This document shows positions 11,595 to 22,834 of a stretch of DNA of 64,000 nt, one piece after another. Every line of letters starts with the position of its first letter. Position 1 is the stretch's first letter. The translations under genes and the position numbers were made by a program. The DNA comes from Manis javanica. Its lineage: Eukaryota > Chordata > Mammalia > Pholidota > Manidae. The stretch is from contig NC_133167.1 of NCBI RefSeq assembly GCF_040802235.1, positions 101,232,001 through 101,296,000 of the forward strand, in the 5' to 3' direction. The notes beneath the pieces are model-generated. The model was not told where the DNA came from. It worked only from the letters and a program-made list of their open reading frames with translations, and made no database searches.

Positions 11595-12659
11595 GCCTTC
11601 CCCATTTAAAAAAACTTGTATTTATTTATTTGTTTATTTATTATTAACTTATCATTGATATACAATCTTACAAACGTTTCATATGAGCAAAATTGACGTT
11701 ATCACACTCACCGATATTATCAGGTACCCCCCCATACCCCATTGCAGTCACTGTCCATCAGCATAGTAAGATGCCGTAGAGTCACTAGTTGTCTTCTCTG
11801 TGCTGTACTGCCTTCCCTGTGACCCACCTATATTATGTGTGCTAATCATAATGCCCCTTAATCCCCTTCTCCCTCCCTCCCAATCCACCCTCCCCAACCC
11901 CTTCCCTTTGGTAACCCTTAGTCCTTTCTTCGAATCTGTGAGTCTGCTGATGTTTTATTCCTTCACTTTTGCTTTGTTATACTCCAAAAATGAGTGATAT
12001 CATTTGGTACTTGTCTTTCTACCCCTGGCTTATTTCACTGAGCATAATACCCTCTAGCTCCATCTATGTTGTTGCAAATGGTAGGATTTGTTTTCTTTTT
12101 ATGACTGAATAATATAACATTGTGTATATGTACTATCTGTTATTTATTCACTCATCTACTGATGGACACTTAGGTTGCTTTCATGTCTTGGTTATGGAGC
12201 TGTGATAAACATAGGGGTGCATATGTCTTTTTGAATCAGGGATCTTGTTTTCTTAGGGTAAATTCCTAGGAGTGGAGTTACTGGGTCAAATGGTATTTCT
12301 ATTTTTAGTTTACTGAGGAACCTCCATATTGCTTTCCTCAATGGTTGATCTAATTTACATTCCCACCAACAGTGTTGGAGGGTTCCCCTTTCTCTGCATC
12401 CTCACCAGCATTTGTTGTTCCTTGTCTTTTGGATGTTGGCCATCCTAGCTGGTGTGAGGTCATATCTCATTGTGGTTTTAATTTGCATTTCCCTGATACT
12501 TAGTGATGTGAAGCATCTTTTCATGTGCCAGTTGGCCATCTGAATTTCTTCTTTGGAGAGTGTTCAGATCCTCCACTCATTTTTTAATCAGGTTATTGGC
12601 TTTTTGGGTGTTGAGGTGTATAAGCTCTTTATGTATTTTGGATGTTAACTCCTTATCAG

Positions 12660-12670
12660 ATATGTCATTT
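12660..12670. repeat. Target-site duplication, left copy (11 bp)
   Basis: ATATGTCATTT, repeated at 13232-13242 on the far side of the nested L1. Confidence 0.85.
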
Positions 12671-13231
12671 TTTTTTAAGTTTTTTATTAAGGTATGATTG
12701 ATATACACTCTTATGAAGGTTTCACATGAAAAAACAATGTGGTCACTACATTTACCCTTATTATCAAGTCCCTACTCATACCCCAATGCAGTCACTGTCC
12801 ATCAGTGCAGCAAGATGCCACAGATCCACTGTGTGCCTCCTCTGTGCTACACTGTTTTCCCCGTGATCCCCCACACCATGTGTACTAAACATAATATGCC
12901 TCAGTCCCCTTCTCCCTCCCTCCCCACCCGCACTCCCACACTCCTCCCCTTTGGTAACCACTAGTCCCTTCTTGGAGTCTCTGAGTCTGCTCTTATTTTG
13001 TTCCTTCAGTTTTGCTTCATTGGTATACTCCACAAATAAGGGAAATCATTTGGCATTTGTCTTTCTCCACCTGGCTTATTTCATTGAGCATAATGTCCTC
13101 CAGCTCCATGTTGTTGCAAATTGTAGGGTATGTTTCTTTCTTATGGCCGAATAATATTCTATTGTGTACATGTACCACATCTTCTTCATCCATTCATCTA
13201 CTGACGGACACTCAGGTTGCTTCTATATCGT
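12671..13231 (-). mobile_element. 5'-truncated young L1 3' end nested in the older L1
   Basis: A T-rich start followed by tttttattaaggtatga marks the 3' terminus of the same L1 family as 6223-6954. It is cut short after about 560 bp. It interrupts the host L1 between 'cttatcaga' and 'tatgaatatattc'. An 11-bp direct repeat ATATGTCATTT (12660-12670 and 13232-13242) flanks it, consistent with target-primed insertion. Confidence 0.88.
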
Positions 13232-13242
13232 ATATGTCATTT
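13232..13242. repeat. Target-site duplication, right copy (11 bp)
   Basis: ATATGTCATTT, identical to 12660-12670. Confidence 0.85.
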
Positions 13243-14245
13243 ATGAATATATTCTCCCATACTGTAGGATGCCATTTTGTTCTGCTGATAGTCTCCTTTG
13301 TGGTACAGAAACTTTTTAGTTTGATGTAGTCCCATTTATTCATTTTGATTTTGTTTCCCTTGACCAAAGAGATGAGCAAAAAAAAATTGCTCATGTTTCT
13401 ATTCAAGAGATTTTTGCCTGTGTTTTCTTCTCAGAGTCTTGGGGTTTCATGACTTACATTCAGGTCTTTGATCCATTTTGAGTTTACTTTTGTGTATGGA
13501 GTTAAACAATAATCTAGTTTCATTCTCTTACATGTAGCTGTCGGGTTTTGCCAACACTATTTGTTGAAGATACTGTCTTTTTCCCATTGTATATCCATGG
13601 CTCCTTTATCATATATTAATTGGCCATATATGTGTGGGTTTATATTTGTGCTCTCTGTTCTGTTCCATTGATCTATGGGGTCTGTTCTTGCACCAGTACC
13701 AAATTGTTTTGATTACTGTGTCTTTGTAGTAGAGCTTGAAGTTGGGGAGCATAATTCCCCCAGCTTTATTCTTCCTTCTCAGGACTGCTTTTGCTATTCA
13801 GGGTCTTTTGGGGTTCCATATGAATTTTAGAATATTTGTTCTAGTTTGTTGAAGAATGCTGTTGGTATTTTGATAGGGATCGCATGGAATCTGTAGATTG
13901 CTTTAGGCAGGATGGCCATTTTGACATTAATTCTTCCTATCTACAAACATGGGATGTATTTCCATTTACTGATGACTTCCTTAATTTCTCTCATAAGCAT
14001 CTTGTAGTTTTCAGAATATAGGTCTTTCACCTCCTTGGTTAGGTTTATTCATAGGTCTTTTATTGTTTTTGATGCAATTGTAAATGGAATTGTTTTCCTG
14101 ATTTCTCTTTCTGCTAGTTCATCATTAGTATAATAGGAATGCAACAGATTTCCTAGTATAATAGGAAATTAACAGTGTGTTAATCTTGTATCCTGCAACT
14201 TTGCTGAATTCAGTCATTAGTTCTAGTAGTTTTGAAGTGGATTCT

Positions 14246-14560
14246 TTAGGGTTTTTTAATGTACAGTATCATGTTAACTCCAAACAGTGACAGTTTCACT
14301 TCTTCCTTACCAATCTGAATGCCCTTTATTTCTTTGTGTTGTCTGATTTCCGTGGCTAGGACCTCCAGTGTTATGTTGAATAAAAGTGGGGAGAGTGGGC
14401 ATCCTTGTCTTGTTCCTGATCTTAAAGGAAAAGCTTTCAGTTTTTTGCTTTTAAGTACAACGTTGACTGTGGGTTTGTCATATATGGCCTTTATTATGTT
14501 GAGGTACTTGCCCTCTATACCCATTTTGTTGAGAGTTTTTATCATGAATGGATGTTGCAT
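14246..14560 (-). pseudogene. L1 ORF2 reverse transcriptase fragment, catalytic motif lost
   Basis: The longest intact piece of ORF2 (104 codons). It carries the RT core with [14 protein letters not shown], then [20 protein letters not shown] and KLSLFGVN. In active L1 the last motif is FADD, whose aspartates bind the metal ions. Their replacement makes polymerase activity impossible. The frame ends in a stop shortly after. Confidence 0.9.
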
Positions 14561-15206
14561 TTTGTCAAATGTTTTTTCAGCATCTGTGGAGATGATTGTG
14601 TGATTTTTGTCCTTTTTGTTGAGTGGTATATAATGTTGATGGATTTTTTAATATTGTACCATCCTTGCATACCCAGAATAAATCCCACTTGATCATGATG
14701 GATAATCTTTTTTAAGTATTTCTGAATTTGGTTTGCTAGTATTTTGTTGAAGATTTTTACATCTATGTTCATCAGGGATATTGGTCTGTAATTTTCTTTT
14801 TTTGTGGTGTCTTTGCCTGGTTTTGGTATTATAATGATGCTGGCTTCATAGAATGAGTTTGGAAGTATTCCCTTATCTTCTACTTTCTGGAAAACTTTAA
14901 GGAGGATGGGTATTAGGTCTTCTCTAAATGTTTGGTAAAATTCAGTGGTGAAGCTATCTGGGCCAGGGATTTTATTCTTATGTAGTTTTTTTATTACCAG
15001 CTCAATTTCATTGCTGGTAATTGGTCTGTTCAGATTTTCTGTTTCTTTCTGGGTCAGTCTTCAAAGGTTGTATTTTTCTAGAAAGTTGTCCATTTCTTCT
15101 AAGTTATCCAATTTGTTAGCATACAATTTTTCATAGTATTCTTTAATAATTCTTTATATTTCTGTGGTGTCCATAGTGATTTTTTCTTTCTCACTTCTGA
15201 TTCCAT

Positions 15207-15853
15207 TTATGTGTGTAGACTCTCTTTTTTTATAAGTCTGGCTAGAGGCTCATCTATTTTGTTTATTTTCTCAAGGAACCAGCTCCTGGTTTCATTGATT
15301 CTTTCTAGTGTTTTATTCTTCTCAATTTTATTTATATCTGCTCTAATCTTTATTATGTCCCTCCCTCTACTAACTTTGGGCTTCATTTGTTCTTCTTTTT
15401 CTAGTTTCATTAATTGTGAGTTTATACTGTTCATTTGGAATTGTTCTTCTTTCTTGAGGTAAGCCTGTATTGCAATATACTTTCCTGTTAGAATTGTCTT
15501 TGCTGCAGCCCACAGGTTTTGGGGTGTTAAGTTGTTGTTTTCATTTGTCTCCATATATTGCTTTATCTTTGTTTTTATTGGTCATTGATGTTGATTATTT
15601 AGGAGCATGTTGTTAAGCCTCCATGTGTTTGTGGGCTTTTTTTTTTTGTTTTCTTTGCGTAATTTATTTCTAGTTTCATACCTTTGTGGTCTGAGAAGCT
15701 AGCTGGCACAATTGCAATCCTTCTGAATTTACTGAGGCTCTTTTTGTGTCCTAGTATGTCATCTATTCTGGAGAATGTTCCATATGCACTTGAGAGGAAT
15801 GTGTATCCTGCTGCTTTTGGGTGGAGTGTTCTGTAGATGTCTGTTAGGTCCAT
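15207..15853 (-). pseudogene. L1 ORF2 endonuclease end and linker fragments
   Basis: Two adjacent broken frames (15599-15853 and 15207-15554). The first carries the end of the apurinic-like endonuclease (YRTLHPKAAGYTF, RIDDILGHK, and SDH with the catalytic His). The second is the basic, coiled linker that precedes the RT domain (KINKIDEPLARLIKK). Frameshifts separate the pieces. Confidence 0.85.
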
Positions 15854-16259
15854 CTGTTCTAATGTGTGGTTCAGTGCCTGTCTCTTTATTTTCTGTCTGG
15901 TTGATCTGTCCTTTGGAGTGAATGGTGTGTTGAAGTCTCCTAAAATGAATGCATTGCATTGTTTCCCCCTTTAATTCTGTTAGTATTTGTTTCACATATT
16001 TAAGTGCTCCTATATTAGGTGCATAGACATTTATAATGGTTATATCCTTTGTTGGACTGACCCCTTTATCATTATATAATGTCCTTCCTTGTCTCTTGTT
16101 ATTTTCTCTGTTTTGAAATCTATTTTGTCTGATACACGTACTGCAACTCCTCTTTTTTTCTCCCTATTATTTGCATGAAATATCTTTATCCATTCCTTCA
16201 CTTTTAGTCTGTGTATGTCTTTGGGTTTAAAGTGAGTCTCTTGTAGGAAGGATATAGAT

Positions 16260-16274
16260 GGGTCTTGTGTTTTT
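16260..16274. repeat. Target-site duplication, left copy (15 bp)
   Basis: GGGTCTTGTGTTTTT, identical to 17416-17430. The host L1 reads continuously if the insert and one copy are removed. Confidence 0.93.
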
Positions 16275-16298
16275 GTTTTTGTTTTTTATATATTTTTT

Positions 16299-16619
16299 TG
16301 AGAGGGCATCTCTCATATTTATTGATCAAATGGTTGTTAACAGTTAACAATAAAATTCTGTACAGGGGACTCACTGTACAATCATTAATCCACCCCAAGC
16401 CTAATTCTCATCAGTCTCTGATCTTCTGAAGCACAACGAACAAGTTCTTACATGGTGAACAAATTCTTACATAGTGAATAAGTTCTTACATGGTGAACAG
16501 TACAAGGGCAGTCATCACAGAAACTTTCAGTTTTGATAACGCATTATAAACTATAAACAATCAGGTCAAATATGAATATTTGTTTGATTTTTATACTTGA
16601 TTTATATGTGAATCCCACA
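16299..16619 (-). repeat. ERV LTR lacking U5 (copy 1)
   Basis: About 320 bp. The 5' end is TGTGGG directly after the polypurine tract, and the 3' end is the poly(A) junction. Contains AATAAA about 20 bases before the A tail and three tandem 19-bp units (16444-16500) that could be enhancer repeats. TATAAA-like sequences occur near its 5' end. Confidence 0.7.
16444..16500. repeat. Three 19-bp tandem units inside the LTR (copy 1)
   Basis: gttcttacatggtgaacaa, then attcttacatagtgaataa, then a third near-copy of the first. The same array is at 36374-36430, so it is a property of the element rather than a local slippage. Confidence 0.9.
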
Positions 16620-17222
16620 TTTCTCCCTTATTATTATTGTTATTATTATTATTATTTTAATAAAATGCTGAAGCGGTAGGTAGATGCAAGATAAAGGTAG
16701 AAAACATAGTTTAGTGCTGTAAGAGGGCAAATGTAGATGATCAGGTGTGTGCCTGTAGACTATGTGTTAATCCAAGCTAGACAAGGGCAACAAAACATCC
16801 ACGGATGCAGCAGATTTCTCTCAAAACAGGGGGGGTGAGGTTCTGAGCCTCACCTCTGTTGATTCACAATTTCTCACCTGATGGCCCCCCTGCGACTGTG
16901 CCTGTCTTAGGTTGTTCCTCCTTTGAGGAATCTTACCCGTCTCTGGCTAACCAGTCATCTTCCGGGGCCATACAGGGAAATGTAAAGTTGGTAAGTGAGA
17001 GAGAAGCAATACTGTTTGAAAGGTTAGCTTTTTACTTCTTTGCAGATTTATGCCCTGTGGGTTTTATGCCCAGCATTTGTCTTGAGGTATCTTTACCACT
17101 TGGAAGAATTATGATACTCGGCAAATTCAAAATAAGCCATGAATTCTACAAAAGGGTTGTAATTAGGAAGGAAGAAGAAAAGCTATAGAAGTAGTAGATG
17201 GAAGAAAACATGGGAAAATTGG

Positions 17223-17414
17223 CTATTTCTTTGACATATCTTCTTGTAGAGTAACATAAGCATGTATAGGTTTTAAACTACTAATTAAATTGCGCACACA
17301 CATTAACATAATAGGAATAGAGTTACATAAGCAAAGCAGACCTACAATTAGCAGCCATCTCCAGTGAAACCAAGAAAACCAGTTAGGCACCCTAAGCATT
17401 TGTGAAAACTTATC
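17223..17414 (-). pseudogene. Endogenous retroviral Env transmembrane tail, truncated
   Basis: A 63-codon open frame running to a TAG stop (complement of 17223-17225). It starts inside the gene because the copy is 5'-truncated. It shows a tryptophan-rich juxtamembrane stretch (four Trp in about eleven residues), a hydrophobic membrane-spanning segment with several Cys and Leu, then a cytoplasmic tail ending in Lys-Lys. This is the layout of a retroviral transmembrane subunit C-terminus. It lacks the surface subunit, fusion peptide and start codon, so it cannot make a functional envelope. Assignment is by architecture and by the polypurine tract and LTR downstream. Confidence 0.65.
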
Positions 17415-17415
17415 A

Positions 17416-17430
17416 GGGTCTTGTGTTTTT
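17416..17430. repeat. Target-site duplication, right copy (15 bp)
   Basis: GGGTCTTGTGTTTTT, identical to 16260-16274. Confidence 0.93.
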
Positions 17431-18649
17431 ATCCATTCTGTAATCTATGTCTTTTGATTGGTGCATTCAGTTTATTTACATTTAGGATGGTTATCAATAG
17501 ATACATAATTATTGCCACTGCAGGCTGTAGATCTGTGGTTACCAAAGGTTCAAGGGCAGCTTCTTTACTATCTAACAGTCTGACTTAACTTGCTTATTAT
17601 GCTATTTCAAACACAATCTAAAGATTATTTTTTCTCCCTTTTTCTTCCTCCTCCACTCTTTATATATTAGGTGTCATATTCTGTACTTTGTATATACCTT
17701 GACTGACTTTGTGCATAGCTGATTTAATTTTGCATTTGTTTAGTAATTAATTTGCCTATTTCCTTTACTGTGGCTTTATTTTCTCTGGTGACAGCTATTT
17801 AGCCTTAGGAGCACTTCGGTAGAGATGGTTTGTGGGAGGTAAATTCCCACAACTTTTGCTTATCTAGAAATTGTTTAATCCCTCCTTCAAATTTAAATGA
17901 TAATCTTGCCAGGTAGAGTATTCTTGGTTCCAGGTCCTTCTGCTTCATTGCATTAAATATATCATGCCACTCCCTTCTGGCCTGTAAGGTTTCTGCTGAG
18001 AAGTCTGATGATAGCCTGATAGGCTTTCCTTTGTATGTGATCTTTTTTCTCTCTCTGGCTGCTTTTAATACTCACTCCTTGTTCTTGATCTTTGCCATTT
18101 TAATTATTATATGTCTAGGTGTTGTCTTCCTAGAGTCCCTTGTGTTGGGAGATATCTGCACTTCCATGACCTGAGAGACTATTCCCTTCCCCAGACTGGG
18201 GAAATTTTCAGCAATTATTTCCTCAAAACACTTTCTATCCTTTTTCTTCTTCTTCTTCTGGTATCCCTATAATGCAAATATTGTTCTGTTTGGATTGGTC
18301 ACACTGTTCTCTTATTATTCTTTCATTCCTAGAGATCCTTTTCTCTCTCTGTGCTTCAGCTTCTTTGTTTTCCTATTCTCTAATTTCTATTTCATTTACT
18401 GTATCCTATACCTCAACTAATCTACTTTTAAATCCCTCCATTGTATGTTTCATTTCAGATGCTGTATTTTTCAAGGTTTCTATCTCTTTCTTGAAGTCCT
18501 CCCTGAGCTCTTGAATATTTTTCTGTAGCTCCATAAGCATGTTTAAAATTTTTATTTTTAAATCTTTATCAGGAAGACTGATGATTTCAGTTTCACTTAG
18601 CCCTCTTTCTTGTGTTTGTGAGATTCTTGTTTGTACAAAATAGTTTTGT

Positions 18650-19574
18650 ATATTTCTAATGATTACTATGAAATAATAACTTTGTGTAGCCAGTGCCCTC
18701 TAGTGCCCAGAAGCTCTTCTCTCTGGAACTGCCCAGCACCTGGAGCAATGGTAGGGGTCACAGGCTCATGGCACCGGCACCTGCCAGGAGGAAAGAGCTC
18801 TTTTGTCCTTCTTGGCTGCAGTGCCAGTGGGCCAAGTGTGCAGGGAGGAGTCTCTGTGTAATGCCCCTGTAGCTGCCATAGGCAGGGCTACCCTCTGGCT
18901 GGCCTGGAGTGATTGTGGGGGCAGCAGGTGTTAGGACTGGTGCCTGCCAGGAGAAAGGAGCAGCAGGCTGCATATCACAGTGGGGGGATGGAGCATCTGA
19001 AGCTCCTGAATGTTTCCAACCTGCTGGGCTGTGTGTGCCAGGACAATTTTGTCTACATGTCCTTTCTCCTGAGCAGCAAGCTAGGTGTAATCCTTGCCCC
19101 TTTAGCAACCCTCTCACTGTTGGGAAGTCTTTCAAAGTGCTTGCCTTTCTTTTGCCCCAGAGCAGCTGGTTGTGCATACCTGTTCTCCACAAGCAGCTGG
19201 AATCTCAGTCTCTCTGAGTATTCTGCCTGTCTTTGCTTTCCATCCCCTCTAATCTCCAAAGCACCATGTAATGAGGGTTTGTGCTCCTGGAGCAGACCTC
19301 CAGGGGTGGGTGTTTACCTCCTGGGCTTCTACCCGCCCTGCTGGTGAGCTGGGGTCAGGGGAGGGCTTGGGTCCTGCTGGATCATAGCTTTGCTACTTTA
19401 TCCTTTTCTGTGAAGTCTTCTCTTTTTCCCCAGATGTAGGCTGTCTCATCTGCAGTCTTTAGGTCATTCTTTTAGGATTAGTTGTATTTGCTATATTTTT
19501 GTGTTATATGTGGTTTTGGGAGGAGTTTTCTGTCTCACTTCTCACACTACCATCTTTTTCCCCTCCCATATTGA
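18650..19574 (-). promoter_or_regulatory. Presumed L1 5' UTR (internal promoter region)
   Basis: GC-richer segment between the ORF1 region and the 5' end of the minus-strand L1. It contains a partial internal repeat: 'cctgccaggaggaaag' near 18782 and 'cctgccaggagaaagg' near 18942. L1 5' UTRs carry an internal RNA polymerase II promoter. The assignment is by position, not by recognised motifs. Open frames of 144 codons exist on both strands but resemble nothing. Confidence 0.6.
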
Positions 19575-19587
19575 GCTTTCCCTATTT

Positions 19588-21830
19588 TTAAAGCTTAAAA
19601 AATGATGATTCTGCTCAAAATCTGAAAATACACATATATTATTTTTTGTTTCTAATTTTTAACCAGAATATAATATAGTTAAGGGCACATGAAGAAATAG
19701 TAGTTCCCTGTTTCGAGCCAGTGCTGCTATGTCTCTGTTTTGAACATTTGCATCCAGAGCCATTCCTGCTGATACAACTTCAGATGGAAAACACAGAAAC
19801 ATAAAACACGTGAGTCTAGTTCTGAAGTCTACCCACCTGCCCATCATGCTAAGCTGCCTTGATCCGATGGTAGCTGTGCCAGCAGGTTCTGCCCTAAATA
19901 CACAGACAATCCCTGGGGAATTTAAATCTTTCATTCAACAAATATTTATTGTTTACAATTTCTTTGCCAGTCACTGTGTTAAGTACTAACACTACAAAGG
20001 TAGACATATTTCATGCCCTGTGGAGTTTGTCATGGAGTTTGTCAAATGGTTGGCGAGGTAAACAGGGAACAGTTGATGATAAGAGGCTATTTCCTTTCCC
20101 TTTAGGTCAGTAAGAATAAGTAAGCTAAGTCAAAGAAAATTCCAGAAATGAGAATTCTGCCTTAGCCTAGAGAGCCTTTGGCTAGCTTCCTGTCTACCTA
20201 TTTACCTGTCAAAAAAGAAAACAAAGGAAATCTGGATGATGCAATTACTTCAGAAAACAGAGGTGACTGGCCAATTGTAATGCAGGTCAACTGATGGGTC
20301 TTGGAAAAGCCTACTTTCCCAGAATACAAAGAGACAAGGCCAAACTAGGTCAGAATAGCTCAGCTTTTTAGGACCCCTTAATCCGCTGCGAGGTACACTT
20401 GGTCGGCACGGCTGTTCTGGAGGGAGCGTTGTTTTCTTCACTGGGTGTCACGTGATGAACGAGTCCGGAAAGGAGTGAAGATCACAATGTCAGAGTAAGC
20501 CGTGGAAAGTAGTGAAAACAGGCCATTTATTCCCATTCTTAACACAAGTCAGATTTAGTGCCTCAGAAGTAGGGAAAAGAAGTATGGTACCATCTTTATG
20601 TTGTGCTTTCTAAGAAAAATAATAATAAAGATCCATACAGGAAACATTTATGGTGTATCCATTCTCAGGAAGTATACGTGGAAAAAATGAGTGAATGAAC
20701 AAATGTGTGTTTAGAATACATACTGATAAATAAGACCTTCTAAGATATGTGCAGCTGAAATTCTTTTGTGTGATGTCATAAATCTCTTTCTACTGACATC
20801 CAATTAATTAGGTCTTGGTTTATAGGTAAGAGATTCAAAAATGAGAAGCCAGGAGTCTGACTCCAGGCCACAACCTGTATGATCTCTCAGGTCCGACCTT
20901 AGGTAATTTCAAAGGTTTTACCTGGTAGACCTCATGGGGGAAGACTGATCTCCACCCCACACTTCACGCAAAACCAACACATTGTGTCTGTGGGCATTGC
21001 ACTGACTGTCTAGGGGGATACTCAGGCCCTTCTGGCTGGCTATGCTCTTACACATATCTGTATTCCTACCCAAAATTCCTCCATTTGGAGGTCTCCTTAT
21101 GGCTAAGTTCCCTTTTGGGAAAAGCAGAGTAAACAGATCTGTTATACAGATTTAAGTATATACCTCCTCCATTGGTAAGTCTCTTGTGATCAAGAGTCAT
21201 CCTTCTCTTCTTGGAAGAAAAGGAAACAGTCTTGCAAGTGGAGATTTCCTTTATGTAAGTTTCTCTTGCAAGAGAGTCCCTTCTACTCGCTTTCTGAACT
21301 TCTCCTGTGTCTGCAGTTTCTTAATCAGCTCCAAATAAACCTATTTCAAAGAGGCGTATTTTAAGGTAGCACATTCTGCCACCCTTCACCCCTCAAAGTC
21401 AGCTGCACCTCAGACCACAGAGGAGGACTATTTGCTGTTTCCTGAACCCGGGTGGGACAAGCGGGGTGTCTGTGAGGCTGCCTCGGGCCCCCTTTCTGGG
21501 GCCCACACTCTGACCTGACTCACTCTTCTCACCAGGTCTCTTCCCTTCCCCAGCTCGGGGCACTTTGAATGGTGGCAGAGGGGACAGGGAGGGAAGGAGA
21601 AGACTAGCTTCTTTCTGTTTCACACCTGGTCTTGGGCTCTCAAACATCAAACTCAGCTCAGCACCCTGAGTCCTTAGTTCTTTCTGCTCAGCAGTTCTCC
21701 TTGGGGCCAAGAAGGCCTCTGAACAGGCCGAGTGAACAGAGTGGGAGCAGCAAGTAGGAACAGAGTAAGAGGAAGTGGTGATGTAGGTGATGGGAACACA
21801 TCGGTTAATATTTCCTACCATCATCTTGTC
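19588..21830. other. Intergenic, no gene recognised
   Basis: About 19925-20015 reads like an L2/MIR end in antisense (attcaacaaatatttattg, then cagtcactgtgttaagtac). The rest shows nothing I can name. A 141-codon minus-strand frame at 21399-21824 has no recognisable content. Confidence 0.5.
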
Positions 21831-21834
21831 ACAC

Positions 21835-22070
21835 CTGAGTATAATAGTAGTTACTCCTATTACGCAATTTTTCTATTCCAAGCGTTTTACAAACATCATC
21901 TCCCTTAACTCTCACAAGGATCTTATGAAGTAGGTATTATTAGCTCAGCTGTGTAACTGAGGAAATGAAAGCTCAGACATTAAACAACCTGCCACAAGTT
22001 GCACAGCCTGTAGGTGATAGTTTCTGAGCATTAACCCAGGTATTTCTGACTCCCAATTCTTTACCCTTTC
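21835..22070 (-). repeat. MIR SINE, antisense
   Basis: Antisense MIR hallmarks in order: 'acaaacatcatctc', 'tatgaagtaggtattatta', 'aactgaggaaatgaaagctc' and 'agcctgtaggtgatag'. Confidence 0.7.
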
Positions 22071-22830
22071 AACTACTCCCCCATGACTTATTTCCCCAAA
22101 GGATACCAAATTAAAAACACAAGGTAAAGCATGTACCAGAATCCAGCAGAGAGCATGCAACTGTAAAACCAGTCGGGAAAACACCTTACCCCCGATTGTT
22201 AGAGCTCTGGCCCTGTGAGACCTGAAGCAGCACATATAGGGAGTCAATCAGACTGAGAGAAGATTGGAAGGGAATGGGCCATGGCATGGCTTTTCCTGAG
22301 AAGTAGCTGAAGGAAAGAGCAGGAAAAAAAATCTCAAACTCTTAAAAACAATCTGAACAAATGGCAGAGACTCACTTTTCAAGAATGTGCCCTCAAGATG
22401 GTCAGGGGCCATACTTCATTGCCTCATTTAAAGAAGCCAACTTAAAGGAGGGTGAACAAGTCCCAGGCTAGAGTTGGAATGCTACAGAGTTAGAGAGTCA
22501 ACTTTGGTTGAAAATCGACAGATCCTTATCCTTTGATGCACACACGGGTTTTCTTAACTCAATTTCTAAATCTCTTGGCAGTACATTTTAAACACTATAA
22601 CTTCCTTCCTTTTTATTTTTCTTGTTGATTTTCTACCCAACTCCATTCTTCTCTCGCTTATCGGTTACCCTAGGATCCAGAAAGCAAAGCCGCTGCTATA
22701 GCTGAGGGAGCTAGGAGAAAGGGCATGAGCCTGCCTCAGAGCTGGGCACGTGGGAAGCGGGGTGACAGCATGGCCCTTAGAACGCAAAAGCAAACCAGAG
22801 GTAAGAATCGGAAAGCCGCATTGTAACATA
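22071..22830. other. Intergenic, nothing recognised
   Basis: No gene or nameable repeat. Confidence 0.5.
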
Positions 22831-22834
22831 GAAA

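Larger units (their letters stand above)
16275..17415 (-). mobile_element. Retrotransposed transcript of a class II endogenous retrovirus, 3' end (copy 1)
   Basis: On the minus strand the element runs: Env transmembrane tail (17414-17223), about 600 bp of non-coding or degraded sequence, a polypurine tract (AAGGGAGAAA near 16620-16629), an LTR starting TGTGGG at 16619, AATAAA (16318-16323), R ending near 16299, then an A-rich tail of about 25 bp. There is no U5 and no downstream host-type provirus end. It sits in the older L1 between two copies of a 15-bp direct repeat (16260-16274 and 17416-17430). Polypurine tract plus LTR start resemble HERV-K/betaretroviral ones (established family knowledge). 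The combination implies an L1-mobilised, 5'-truncated retroviral mRNA. It shares about 790 bp with 36227-37030. Confidence 0.8.
11608..19574 (-). mobile_element. Nearly full-length LINE-1, minus strand, with two nested insertions
   Basis: Once the insertions at 12671-13231 and 16275-17415 are subtracted, about 6.3 kb remains, which is full-length L1 size. Reading the minus strand from high to low coordinates gives: a GC-rich 5' UTR (about 18.65-19.57 kb), an ORF1 region (about 17.8-18.65 kb), ORF2 endonuclease (about 15.6-17.8 kb, with YRTLHPK, RIDDILGHK and the SDH motif), ORF2 reverse transcriptase ([15 protein letters not shown] near 14.45 kb), and a 3' UTR to 11.61 kb. ORF2 is broken into many frames. 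The reverse transcriptase catalytic FADD motif reads FGVN, so both Asp are gone and the copy is dead. A degenerate 13-bp direct repeat (11595-11607 and 19575-19587, 11 of 13 identical) may be its target-site duplication. Confidence 0.85.

Noticed and set aside
16859..17188. 109-codon plus-strand frame, with a partial copy at 36801-37028
   Set aside because: Its repetition simply reflects the two ERV retrocopies, and it is antisense to the element's transcript. No evidence of coding.
18758..19347. 144-codon frames on both strands
   Set aside because: They lie in the GC-rich 5' UTR of the L1. No similarity recognised, so probably chance.
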